From an uncultured Shimia sp. (GTDB taxonomy: Bacteria; Pseudomonadota; Alphaproteobacteria; Rhodobacterales; Rhodobacteraceae): 64,000 nt of DNA. The notes under the pieces are model-generated. The model worked only from the letters and a program-made list of their open reading frames with translations. It made no database searches and was not told the origin of the DNA. The number at the start of each line of letters is the position of its first letter. The stretch's first letter is position 1. A program made the position numbers and the translations under genes. The stretch covers positions 1-64,000 of the forward strand of contig NZ_CAJXIV010000006.1 of the NCBI RefSeq assembly GCF_913054185.1, read 5' to 3'. This document shows positions 42,935-52,900 of this stretch, one piece after another.

Positions 42935-43684
42935 GTGAGTAAAGCCACAACTGTTATCCCCCGAATGATGCCCGCCCAACCGGTGTTTATTGGTGCGGGG
43001 TTGACCCATGTTGGGGTGGTCCGAGAGCGCAATGAAGACTCGATTTTGACCGACCCGACCGGCGTTCTTTGGGCTGTTGCCGATGGTATGGGAGGCTACA
43101 GCTTTGGTGATGTGGCCTCGGACATGGTGATTGATGCGTTGTCGGAGGTGAGTGACCACGCCTTGGCCGGACCTGCCTTACAGGGAGCGTTGCGTGCAGC
43201 AAATGCGCGGATTCATCACGAGGCCCGGACACGTGGCAGCATGGGGGCAACGGCGGTGGCGCTGATGATCCAGAATGCTATTGCCACCATCGCTTGGGTT
43301 GGTGATTGCCGGGCGTATTTGTTGCGGGGGAGGGCGTTGCGTCTTTTGACCCATGATCACACGGTGGTGCAGGATATGGTGGACCGTGCCCTGATTGGAC
43401 CGGAAGAGACACACAGCCATCCGGAACGGCATGTTGTGACCCGCGCGGTAGGGCATATGGCTGAGTTGCAGGTGGACACCATCGCCGTGCCTCTGGTTCC
43501 GGATGACCGGGTGATGTTGTGCTCGGACGGATTAACTGGGTGTCTGAGTGATCAGGAAATCACCGACCATATGGCGCGCGCGGGCTCTCCGAAGATGTTG
43601 TGCACCACGCTCTTGACGGCCTCTCTGGAAGCAGGGGCCGCGGACAATGTGTCTGTGGTCTCTGTTTTTGCGGAGAGGGGGTAA
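42935..43684 (+). CDS. pppA: PP2C-type Ser/Thr phosphatase (PppA-like, T6SS-associated)
   Basis: A 249-aa PP2C phosphatase with all metal-site motifs: RERNEDS, AVADGMGGYSFGDVAS, IAWVGDCRAYLL, LCSDGLTGCLSD and GAADNVSVVSVF. GTG 42935 is chosen, with GGGAGAG just upstream; the open frame continues upstream without a better start. In Pseudomonas the PppA phosphatase opposes the kinase PpkA to switch off the T6SS by dephosphorylating the FHA protein (established). Here the FHA protein is at 56687, but no PpkA kinase is in the window. It is clustered with the M15 peptidase, the TssL-TssM hybrid and VgrG. Confidence 0.85.
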   Translation: MSKATTVIPRMMPAQPVFIGAGLTHVGVVRERNEDSILTDPTGVLWAVADGMGGYSFGDVASDMVIDALSEVSDHALAGPALQGALRAANARIHHEARTRGSMGATAVALMIQNAIATIAWVGDCRAYLLRGRALRLLTHDHTVVQDMVDRALIGPEETHSHPERHVVTRAVGHMAELQVDTIAVPLVPDDRVMLCSDGLTGCLSDQEITDHMARAGSPKMLCTTLLTASLEAGAADNVSVVSVFAERG

Positions 43685-43687
43685 GCG

Positions 43688-44560
43688 ATGCGGGATGGCA
43701 CGCTGATAGGCCCAATCATTATTGCCATTGGCCTGCTGGTGGCGGCCATCGCTTTTGCTGTGGTGGGAGCGGTTCTGGAAACTGCGGACGGTTCAGCTGA
43801 GATGCGCCTGTCACGCAGCGAAGCAGATATCGCGGCTATGGAACGTGAGATTGACGGTCTGAAAAAGCAGATCACGGACTTGCAGGAAGAGCAAAGGCGG
43901 CTCGCAGAGGAACAAGCTCTGGCGATTGCACGAGGCGGCGCGGTGGCGCCGACTTCGCTCGAAGTGTCCGCAGGTGACATTACGGGGGGCGGGGATGAGA
44001 ATTTTGGCCCCAGCATTGAACGGATGACCGAAGTCGGGACTCTGGACAAAATGGCGTTCAACCTAGGCATCAGCCAGCCACGCAACCGCATCATGTTGGA
44101 AATTCTGGGCCACCCTCGTTCCAGTTACACGCAAGATTGTGCGCCGGTGACACAGGAGAAACTAAGGGCATTGATGGAGACCCGGCAAGTGGGGCCGATC
44201 AGGGTGACCATGATCCGTCCTGCATTGGCGTCGCTGGAGCGCATCATGTCCAAGTTGGCAACTTCCGAACCAGAGGTGCACGAGGCTCTAGGCACGGCTG
44301 GTGCCCTCTGCGCGCGGCTGGTGCGCGGCTCAAAACGATCGGTGTCAAACCACAGCTGGGGAACGGCGATTGACCTGAAGCTTGAAGGCCGGCTGGACGG
44401 GTTTGGCGACGGTGGCACGCAGTTCGGATTGATCCTGCTCGCCGAGCTGTTCAACGAAGAAGGCTGGTACTGGGGAGCGGCCTATAACCGTGAGGACTCG
44501 ATGCATTTTGAAGTGGGCGTGGAGACATTGCGGCAGTGGCAGGCAGAGGGGAAACTTTGA
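43688..44560 (+). CDS. M15-type D-Ala-D-Ala carboxypeptidase-like protein with membrane anchor
   Basis: A 290-aa protein: N-terminal membrane anchor (GPIIIAIGLLVAAIAFAVVGAVL), a coiled coil at ~40-80 (ADIAAMEREIDGLKKQITDL), then an M15/VanY-like catalytic domain with SNHSWGTAIDLKL and SMHFEV, carrying the zinc-binding His and Asp pattern. It starts 3 bp after the phosphatase gene. T6SS loci often encode a peptidoglycan hydrolase that opens the wall for the trans-envelope complex; this is the obvious role. A role as an effector is less likely because it is anchored and no immunity gene is seen. Confidence 0.78.
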   Translation: MRDGTLIGPIIIAIGLLVAAIAFAVVGAVLETADGSAEMRLSRSEADIAAMEREIDGLKKQITDLQEEQRRLAEEQALAIARGGAVAPTSLEVSAGDITGGGDENFGPSIERMTEVGTLDKMAFNLGISQPRNRIMLEILGHPRSSYTQDCAPVTQEKLRALMETRQVGPIRVTMIRPALASLERIMSKLATSEPEVHEALGTAGALCARLVRGSKRSVSNHSWGTAIDLKLEGRLDGFGDGGTQFGLILLAELFNEEGWYWGAAYNREDSMHFEVGVETLRQWQAEGKL

Positions 44561-44563
44561 GCC

Positions 44564-47020
44564 ATGGCGCAAGCTGGGCCGGAAAATGCCAACACTGTGA
44601 GCGTGTATCATCATGCGGCCAGGCCTGTTCTGGACTGGATCGACACGGTGGGCCGTCGCGTACGGCAACCGGTGGGAGAACTCGTCACTGAAGCTGAAAG
44701 AGAGTTGGTCGAGTTTGAAGACCGGTTGGCGCAGGCGCGGGTACAGGGCACAGCGATCAAACCGGCGCGCTACGCTCTGGCAGTTTTAATGGACGGGCGC
44801 GTCCGCCAGACCCCGGGCATTGATCTGGGCGGATGGTCGGTTCTAGCGCATCGGCAACTTTTTGAGGGACGTGACATGACCGTGGCGCGGATCCGAGACT
44901 TTGCGGAAACCGCCGCACGTCAGGGCGGAGACTATGCTGATCTGACAGGATTTCTGGAGCAGATGGTGACTTTGTCTCAGGAACGCAGACATGGTCATAA
45001 AGTGGCAGCTTCCAGCGGTTGGGGCTGGAGGATTGTCGGATTTGCAGTGCTTCTGGCCGTGGCACTGATGAGTTATTCAGCATTTATTGAATATCGATTT
45101 CACAGGGATTTGCGGGCCGGATTTGACGATGAGGTTCTTCAATTAGGTTTGGATCGTGCGCAGTCGGGAGGCGAGCTGGTCACACGATTGGATCAGATGT
45201 GGGCGGCGTTGGAGCGAATGCAAAAGGCCGCCGAGCGCGCGCCTCTCAGGCGCAAGTTGCGCCTACCCATGTTGGACAGTGAGACCTATGCACAAAAAAC
45301 GTATGCGGAAGTGGTCGTCCGGCAAGTGCCGCCAGCAATTGCCACCGCCATTGAAACGGTTGTGGCCACCGAAGGTGACAGTTTGGTGCTTTACGACGCG
45401 CTGCGGGCTTGGGTCATTTTGTCTGGCGATGATGAGTGGCAGACTCCGTGGTTGGCGGGGTGGTTGCGGGATCACGGCAGCAATTTGGGGTTGGATGGGT
45501 TGGCGCGCCATGTCGCACCTTTGGCTGGTCCCGTAGAAGGGTTGGCGCCCAAAGATGCAGTCCTGATGGATCAGGCGCGGGAGTTTGCAGCCGAAGTGGC
45601 GGAACCAGACCGTGCGTGGTTGGAGCTTAAACGGGCGACGCAGACTGCCGCGCTCCCGGCTTGGCACCCGGAACGTGCGGTGCCGCAACTGACAATCGTT
45701 TTGGTGCGGCGCACAGGACAGCCGGTCTCCGATCCGATTTCCGGGATTTTTACAGCTGAGGGGTGGCAGCACGCGCGCAACTTTGGAATTGGCGTGGCGG
45801 TTCAAAAAGCGCGGTCCATTGGGTCAAAGGTCACTGGACAAGCGCTCACACAGAACAACCAAACACCCGATTTGTTGGCCAATCGGTTGCAGAGGGAAAC
45901 CATAGCAGTTTGGCAAGGTTGGCTTGCCGAATTGCGGGTGCGGCCGTTTTCGGATCGCAACACCGCCATCATTGTATCCGGCGCGCTTAGCCAGGCCGAC
46001 AACCCGCTCAGTCAGGTATTGCGCGCTGTGTTTGCTGAAGCGGGTGGCGGCGACCGCAGGCGCAGCCATGAGCAACAATTGGAGCTGGCGCGCACCTTCG
46101 GTCCAACCATTCAATATCTGGATCAGGGGCGCATGGTTGAAATGGCGCGGCTGTTTTCCTCGTTGAATGTGGCGCTGGGCGCGGCTGACAGCAGTCAAAG
46201 ACAAGGCAATCAGCGCCTGATGTCAGTGCAGGATCGGGCTCGGTCGATTGCGGCGCTCAACGCAGCACCTGCCATTGTTGCGCAGCTTACTGAAGATGTC
46301 CTGGTGCAATCAGGCATGCTGGAAGCATCGGATGAGGGCGGAAATGCGCTGACCCGAGCCTGGCAGCGCAATGTGTTTCCTCTGTGTCAGCAAGCAATTA
46401 AAGGCCGCTATCCGTTTGGTGCGGGCGCTGATGCGGAGCAGACGGATGTGGTTGCAATGTTTGGTCCCCAAGGCGTGATGGCCGGATTTCTGGCCGCGGT
46501 TGCGGGACCTTATCTCGAGACAAACCAGAGCCCATGGCGTTGGAAACCTGAGGCGCGGTTTGCCGGAGTCACACCGGAAAGCGCGGCCTATTTGGAGCGC
46601 GCGGCGGTGATTTCCGAGGCTCTGTTTGATGAAAGTGGCGCGCTGCGTCAGGAGGTCACGCTCAGTGCGCTGGCCGAATTGGGGCAAACGCTGGTTGCCA
46701 TTGGCGGAGAGGCGCGGCCGGTGCGGGCACAGGGGGAGCCTGTCACGTTGGTGTGGCCGGGGCCGCAACCCGAGATCGGCGTAGAAGTGAGCTTTCGCGA
46801 CAGCACGGATGCCGCGCGAATACAGCAACCGGGCCCGTGGGGGCTGCTGCGGCTTGTGGACGGCGTTCGCCTGCGTCTGCGAGACGAAGGGCAGCGGGCT
46901 TTGCTGGATTTGCGCACGGAGTCAGGCCGCGTTTTTTTGAGCCTCGCGTTTCGTGACAAAATCAATCCGGTTTCGGCGCGGCGCGCGGTTCTTGAGTTTC
47001 CTTGCCCACCGGCATTGTGA
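44564..47020 (+). CDS. TssL(DotU)-like domain fused to a TssM C-terminal region, no GTPase
   Basis: An 818-aa protein with an unusual combination. Residues ~28-142 resemble the cytosolic DotU/TssL domain (EFEDRLAQAR, ARYALAVLMDGRV). One membrane helix follows at ~153-174 (WRIVGFAVLLAVALMSYSAFI). The remaining ~640 residues resemble the periplasmic and C-terminal IcmF/TssM region, for example VFPLCQQAIKGRYPFGAGA, GPYLETNQSPWRWKPEARF and PGPWGLLRLVDG, which align with the TssM at 49965. No Walker A motif is present. Complete tssL and tssM are encoded nearby. It starts 4 bp after the peptidase gene. It may be an accessory membrane-complex part or a second trans-envelope unit. Confidence 0.75.
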   Translation: MAQAGPENANTVSVYHHAARPVLDWIDTVGRRVRQPVGELVTEAERELVEFEDRLAQARVQGTAIKPARYALAVLMDGRVRQTPGIDLGGWSVLAHRQLFEGRDMTVARIRDFAETAARQGGDYADLTGFLEQMVTLSQERRHGHKVAASSGWGWRIVGFAVLLAVALMSYSAFIEYRFHRDLRAGFDDEVLQLGLDRAQSGGELVTRLDQMWAALERMQKAAERAPLRRKLRLPMLDSETYAQKTYAEVVVRQVPPAIATAIETVVATEGDSLVLYDALRAWVILSGDDEWQTPWLAGWLRDHGSNLGLDGLARHVAPLAGPVEGLAPKDAVLMDQAREFAAEVAEPDRAWLELKRATQTAALPAWHPERAVPQLTIVLVRRTGQPVSDPISGIFTAEGWQHARNFGIGVAVQKARSIGSKVTGQALTQNNQTPDLLANRLQRETIAVWQGWLAELRVRPFSDRNTAIIVSGALSQADNPLSQVLRAVFAEAGGGDRRRSHEQQLELARTFGPTIQYLDQGRMVEMARLFSSLNVALGAADSSQRQGNQRLMSVQDRARSIAALNAAPAIVAQLTEDVLVQSGMLEASDEGGNALTRAWQRNVFPLCQQAIKGRYPFGAGADAEQTDVVAMFGPQGVMAGFLAAVAGPYLETNQSPWRWKPEARFAGVTPESAAYLERAAVISEALFDESGALRQEVTLSALAELGQTLVAIGGEARPVRAQGEPVTLVWPGPQPEIGVEVSFRDSTDAARIQQPGPWGLLRLVDGVRLRLRDEGQRALLDLRTESGRVFLSLAFRDKINPVSARRAVLEFPCPPAL

Positions 47021-47141
47021 AACGTGTCGCTGGGCTGAGAGGAAACCATTTCGGATTGGGCCCATATTGGCCTATGATCGGTTGCATACGAATTTTGAAT
47101 CAAGATCTTTTTGTGACCAAATTGACGAGGGGAGGCGCCTG

Positions 47142-49454
47142 ATGGCGATCGACCGCATTGCTCGATTGACCACTCCGTTGCCCGAAATTGAGGGGCAGCC
47201 GGCGTTGATCTTTGGCCAAATGACCGGGCGGGATTGTGTTAGCCACTGTTTTCAGTTTGACGTTTTGGCCTTTAGCACCGACCCCAATATTGCGTCGGAT
47301 GATCTGTTGGGGCTGCCGGTCACGGTGGACGTGACCACCAACGAAGATGACCCAGAGATGCGGCGCTATTTTCATGGAATCGTCGATCAGTTTCGGTTTG
47401 AGGGAAACGATGACGATGCCTTGTTTGCCTATCGACTGATTTTGCGGCCGTTTCTGTGGATGCTGTCAAAAACGTCGGACAACCGCATTTTTCAGGAAAA
47501 AACCGCTGTGGAGATCATCGAGCAGATCCTTGGCGAATACGGTTTTGGTGACTACGAGTTACGCCTGTCGGGCAGTTATGAGACGCGGGAATACTGCGTG
47601 CAGTTTGGCGAGAGTGATCTGAATTTCCTGCAACGTTTGATGGAATTTGAAGGCATCTGCTATTTCTTTGAATTCGAAGAAGGCGCACATAAGCTGATCT
47701 TTGCGGATGCAGACAGCAACGTTGTGGACTGCCCTGAGGCACCGGATTTGCGCTTTGAGCCCAACGTGATGGCAGGCACCGAAGGTATCGGCGTGATCAG
47801 TGCCCTGATGCGCGAAGACATGGTGGTCACTGCCAAACACGCACTGAACGATTACAATTTCGAGACGCCTTCGACGGATTTGTTATCAGCAGACACTGTC
47901 CCGCCCAAACACGCGCAGGCCGACTATGAGCGCTACGACTATCCCGGCACCTATGAGGATGCCGGCGGCGGTGGTAATTTATCCAAAGTACGGCGAGCCG
48001 AAGATCAGGCTCTGCGCCATCAGGCCTTTGCGCATTCTACAGCCAGTATGCCCTGCTCTGGCCATCGCTTTAAGCTTTTTGACCATGCACGCGACGCGGA
48101 GAACATCCCATTTTTCATTCTGGAGGCCAAATATAAAATTTGGGACGGTCAATATATTGCGGGTGGAGAGATGGATCAGGATCGCGGCTTTGAGGCGCAG
48201 TATATACTGGTGCCATCTGACAATGAGTTTCGGCCAGCGCAGATTACGCCAAGACCGGTGATGAAAGGGCCGCAGACTGCAATCGTGGTTGGCCCTGCGG
48301 GCGAAGAAATTTACACCGATGAATACTCGCGCGTGAAAGTGCAGTTTTACTGGGATCGTGAAGGGAGACACGACGAGAATTCGACGTGCTTTATTCGGGT
48401 CAGTTCCGCTTGGGCAGGGTCTGGTTGGGGGTTTATCCAAATTCCGCGGATTGGGCAGGAAGTCATTGTGGATTTTCTGGATGGCAATCCAGACCGGCCA
48501 ATCATCACAGGGCGGGTTTACAATGCTGAGCAGATGCCGCCCTACGCTTTGCCGGGCAATGCAACCCAGTCCGGCTGGAAATCCAACACGTCGCTTGGCG
48601 GCGGCGGCTGGAATGAACTGCGTTTTGAAGACAAGGCAGGTGATGAAGAGGTCTATTTTCAAGCACAAAAAGACCACAACGAGTGGATCAAGAACAACGA
48701 GACCCGCAATGTCGACAATGATTTTGCCGAGACCGTGGGGCATGACGCCAAACAGGATGTTGTGAACGACCGGGATGAGACAGTTGGTAACAACAAAACC
48801 ACGAAGGTTGGCGTTGATCGCACGGTCAATATTGGCAACAACGACACCGAAACCGTGGGTGCGGATCGTAGTCTGACGGTGGTGGCAAATGAATCGATTT
48901 CGGTGGGGATAAACTCGACAGAAAGTATTGGGTCTAACCACACACAGACCGTTGGTGCCAATCAAGCAGTGACTGTTGCGGTCGCCCGCGCTGATACTGT
49001 GGGGGCCTCTGAAGCGCGCACCGTTGGCGGGCCGCAAACCAACACAATTGGGGCAACACGTTCGGTCTCAGTTGGGTCGACGCAGAGCCACAGTGTGGGG
49101 TCAACGGACAGCTGGGAAATCGGCGGCAATCAAACCGAGAAGATCGCCAAGACCCAAGCCAGCGAGATTGGTAAAGACCAAGACGTCAAAATTGGTGAAA
49201 ACATGGTGGAAGCGGTTGGCAAAGACAAATCTGCGACCATTGGTGAGAACCTGAATGTTGAAGTTGGCAAAAAAATCTCGATCAAGGCTGGCGATGAAAT
49301 CACGTTGACCTGTGGCAAGGCCAAGTTCCAGCTCAAGAAAGATGGCACAATCGTTTTGGAAGGCAAAGACATCAGCCTAAAAGGCAGTGGCAAGATTGTT
49401 GGCAAAGCGAGTGGAAATATGACGCTCAAAGGCAGCAAAATCGACCTGAACTGA
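47142..49454 (+). CDS. vgrG: VgrG/TssI spike protein
   Basis: A 770-aa VgrG. The N-terminal gp27-like part runs to about residue 400 (FHGIVDQFRF, RPFLWMLSKTSDNRIFQ, CVQFGESDLNFLQRLMEFEGICYFFEF). The gp5 OB fold carries DEYSRVKVQFYWDREGRHDENSTCFIRVSSAWAGSGWG in part. Then SNTSLGGGGWNELRFEDKAGDEEVYFQAQKD leads into a beta-helix of about 150 residues with short VG-x(n)-T repeats, and a DUF2345-like end. ATG 47142 follows GAGGGGAGG. There is no C-terminal effector domain, so cargo would ride by adaptor or by Hcp. It sits 121 bp after the TssL-TssM hybrid. Confidence 0.93.
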   Translation: MAIDRIARLTTPLPEIEGQPALIFGQMTGRDCVSHCFQFDVLAFSTDPNIASDDLLGLPVTVDVTTNEDDPEMRRYFHGIVDQFRFEGNDDDALFAYRLILRPFLWMLSKTSDNRIFQEKTAVEIIEQILGEYGFGDYELRLSGSYETREYCVQFGESDLNFLQRLMEFEGICYFFEFEEGAHKLIFADADSNVVDCPEAPDLRFEPNVMAGTEGIGVISALMREDMVVTAKHALNDYNFETPSTDLLSADTVPPKHAQADYERYDYPGTYEDAGGGGNLSKVRRAEDQALRHQAFAHSTASMPCSGHRFKLFDHARDAENIPFFILEAKYKIWDGQYIAGGEMDQDRGFEAQYILVPSDNEFRPAQITPRPVMKGPQTAIVVGPAGEEIYTDEYSRVKVQFYWDREGRHDENSTCFIRVSSAWAGSGWGFIQIPRIGQEVIVDFLDGNPDRPIITGRVYNAEQMPPYALPGNATQSGWKSNTSLGGGGWNELRFEDKAGDEEVYFQAQKDHNEWIKNNETRNVDNDFAETVGHDAKQDVVNDRDETVGNNKTTKVGVDRTVNIGNNDTETVGADRSLTVVANESISVGINSTESIGSNHTQTVGANQAVTVAVARADTVGASEARTVGGPQTNTIGATRSVSVGSTQSHSVGSTDSWEIGGNQTEKIAKTQASEIGKDQDVKIGENMVEAVGKDKSATIGENLNVEVGKKISIKAGDEITLTCGKAKFQLKKDGTIVLEGKDISLKGSGKIVGKASGNMTLKGSKIDLN

Positions 49455-49472
49455 GACGCTAGCTCAGAAAGA

Positions 49473-49964
49473 TCAGAACATTTCGCTGAGGGCCTGATCC
49501 GGATCTTTGGGTGCGTTGTTGTCCCGCCAGAGCGCAGGGGCAGTAATGGGTGTCTCAGAGGGCGCGGGCTTTGACACCGTTCGCAAAGCCTCAAACAGCG
49601 CTTCTACCTGGTCTTCATGCCAAAGCGGATCAATCACGGCCTCTGCCCAAGCGTTGGCTGTGGTTTGGCTCGCCCCGTTGAGCGCCACGCAGGCAGCCAC
49701 AGGAAAGGCGCGTTTGTGCGCATCCAGTGACGGAACAACACACAATAGCAGTGGCCCTGAGGGGCCTGTGATCACCGCGCGAATGCCGCCTTTGGGCCAG
49801 CGTTCGGGGTGATGGGCTGCTCGGCCGAGTTTGGTGGTCAAGAAGCGGTCCAGCACGCCACGCACCCCCGGCGATAGGCCGCGCGCTACAAAATCCCCGG
49901 CGCCCGGCACTTTGCCAAAAAAACCGGTGGTTGGCTGGTAAGAGGGCGCATGATCAGACACCAC
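49473..49964 (-). CDS. tagF: T6SS-associated TagF N-terminal domain protein
   Basis: A 163-aa TagF: TTGFFGKVPGAGDFVARGLSPGVRG is the family signature, followed by the short alpha/beta domain with AFPVAACVAL. In some bacteria TagF is fused to PppA; here the phosphatase is separate at 42935. TagF represses T6SS assembly post-translationally in Pseudomonas (established). It starts with GTG directly after the tssM stop and ends the minus-strand T6SS operon, convergent with vgrG. Confidence 0.85.
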   Translation of the reverse strand: MVSDHAPSYQPTTGFFGKVPGAGDFVARGLSPGVRGVLDRFLTTKLGRAAHHPERWPKGGIRAVITGPSGPLLLCVVPSLDAHKRAFPVAACVALNGASQTTANAWAEAVIDPLWHEDQVEALFEALRTVSKPAPSETPITAPALWRDNNAPKDPDQALSEMF

Positions 49965-52900
49965 TTAGAAACCACGCGGGCAGGTGAACCCGGAGAAGAG
50001 TTGCAGATCAAACGGGTTCTCTACTGAGTTGGCGCGCAGATCATAGCGTGCAGAAAAGCCGCCAGCGCCCAGTGACAGTCCAAAGACTTCGGGGAGGGCG
50101 GTTTTGGACAGACGGCCCTTGCGCAACAAGCGCAGCAGCGCCCAGCTTCCAGTCTCTGATGTGATCAATTCGGAAGACCCATCCACCGGCGCAAAGGTCA
50201 GCGTGATCATATTGGTGCCATCCGGCCCCGGCCAGGTCATAGGCATGGGCCGTGTGGCGGCATTGAAATAACTCAACACCTGTCCGTCCACATTCAGGGT
50301 CACGCGTGAGGCATTGCCGTTCAGGTCTTTGGGTTCCAACGCAAAGGCCACGACAGGGCCCGCGCCACCCGGGAAAAGTGCATCGCGCATTGAACGGGCA
50401 TTTTCAAACGGTTTCAGCAATTCGGCATCCAGACCAAAATCGGCACGCCATTGCCACGGGCGCACTGCTGTGTCGATGTAAGCACCGAGGTTGTCGTTGG
50501 TGAAGCCATCAATCAAACCTCCGGGGCCAAACAGGCGCGAGAAGTCGAGTGTGTTCACGTCAATTGCGCTGGATTGATCAAACGGATACCGGCCAGCGGT
50601 TGCCGATTGGCAAAACGGCAAAACATCGGCCCGCCAGCGGGCATTAAGTTGCGCCAAGACCGCGTCTCGCGTGACGCTGATGGCATCCCCCGCAATCCCC
50701 GCAATCCACTGATCAATCGGGTCCGGTAGGGCGGCGGCTTCATTGGCAATTGCGCCGGTTAGTTGCGGCAGCCCTCCACGGGCCAGCAGTGCAGATTGCG
50801 GATCAGGACTGGCGGCGACGGTTTGCAGTTCATTCGAAAGTGCAGACAGAGCCACCACAGCGTCATCCAGTGATGGTGGCACGCCGTCCACCTCCTGCAC
50901 AGTGCCGCGAATGGGGGCGAAGTGGTCCGACACTGGTGTTCCAGGCGGCAGTTCCGCGGGGCCACCACTGCTGCTGTTGCCAACGCCGGACTTGCGCGCG
51001 ATCTTGCTGCTTGATTTCACTAGCTTGCCAATTTTACCCAATTTGGAAGCTGCTCTAAGGCCTGCCTTTTTGGCAGCTTCGCCGCCGTCACCTTCGGGCG
51101 CAATGTAAGCCAAGTGGGTCTCGGCCACGACTGAGAGCAGCAGGCGTTTTAAGGAGGAATCGACGGAAGAGAGATCTTTGAGATTGGCGCGCGCCTGATT
51201 GAGGTCGCTGATTGGAGTCAGGCGAATGTCGCGCAAGAAACTGTCCCATTGCGCAACGTAGTCATCATAGTAGAGCTTGAGGATATCCTTCTCCAGCGTG
51301 TTGGTGTTGGCCTCCGCACTTTCCGCGCAACCTCCGGCAAAGACCGCGCGATCCAGTAAGGCCTGTGCGGCAACTTCGGGCAGCAGCGGCAACACACCTT
51401 CATGAAAGCCTTTGTAGGTGAATGCGCCGGGCAGGCCGACACGCAGGGTTTTCTCCGACAAACGGGAGAACACCTGTGTACCTTTCGGGCCGGTCTGCTC
51501 TGCTGGGATCCAGTCCGGCAATCCTGCCAGTGATGGTTCCGCCCGCAGCGCGCGATAGGCACGCACCGCCAAAGGAATGGTGCAGATCGACTTCAGCGCC
51601 GTGGCTATCAACGCGGGATCGGCTTCAATTTTCACCTCTTCAACCGCCATCCGCTCCAGCGCGGCGAGCTGGTGATCCACAGATTCATCCGTAGGAAAGG
51701 GATCAATTGGGGCATAATCCGGCAGAACGGTCTGCCACCACACGCCAAGGAAGTCGACATCATAAGGCGCGCGCCCCGTGAGCATCTGATAACTTTTGAG
51801 CCCGCCAAGAAGGAACTCGGGATCGCGGGAGTGCCGCCACATCGTGGCTTCGAGCATTGCGACCATGCGCGGCTCAAGGATGTTTCGCAGGGTATGATCG
51901 TACGAAATACGTTGCACTTGCGCGAGCTCGGGCACTGCAGTGGGCCCAAGGGCGGTCAGAGGGCTTGTGGCCACTTTGGTCGTGGCCAGCGCGGTCTCAT
52001 TGGCAGCCTCAAGCGCGAGGTTTAAGTCCAGAGGGTCGGTGGGCGCCTGCCGTGCGGCCACGTTGGAGAGGCGGGCCGACAAGGAGGTCAACTGACGTTC
52101 CTGATCTCTGAGGCCGCTTTGGTAGCGTAGGAAGGAAAACAAAAACAGCGTTCCCAGCAGAACCGTTAGGAGGGCTGTGCCAGCCAAAGCACCGCGCCAT
52201 ATCCAGCGCCGGCGCTCTTCGGCGCGGGGATCAAACTGCCCGAGTCCAGCCTCAGGGAAGATCAGGTCGGTTAACATGTTGCGCAGGAAGAACGAGCGCT
52301 TTTCGCCATGTGCACGGTGTTCAGGTGGGGGCGGGGCCATACCCAAAGAGCCCGCGATGCCTGCCAGCATCTGATCGACGGGGGAGCCTTCTTGCGTCGC
52401 GGAGGTGAAGTAAAACCCGCGCAGCCAAGGACTGTCTTCATAGCGGCTTTCGCCAAACACGGCCTCGATCAGCACTTTAAGTGGATTGGCTACCTGCTCC
52501 ATCTGGCTGGGGAAGCGGAAGACTTCGGCGCGCGCCGCCAGTGGCAGGTCGTCGGACATGCGCGAGAGCAGGCGGTCCTCCAGCGCTTCCTGCAGCACGG
52601 TGGACTCGCGTTCCACGGTCAGTGTGTCGACCCGCTCTGTGGTGCCCAACGTGGCGCCCCAGACCTGTTCGCGCTCCCGTGAGTTAAGATCGCCGAAGTA
52701 GCTTTCAAACCCCTGCACCAGATCGGTCTTTGTGATCATCAGGTAGACGGGCAGGTTCATGCCCAACTCTTCGCGCAGCTCAGACAGGCGCTTGCGGATT
52801 TCGCGTCCGTGTTCCCGGATTGAGGCGTCGTCGCCAAAAAGTTCCAGCACTGACAAGGTCAGAATGACTCCATTGAGCGCCCGACGGCCGCGGTGCTTTT

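Noticed and set aside
49454-49473. A toxin or immunity gene after vgrG
   Set aside because: Only 18 bp separate vgrG from the convergent tagF; there is no room for a gene.
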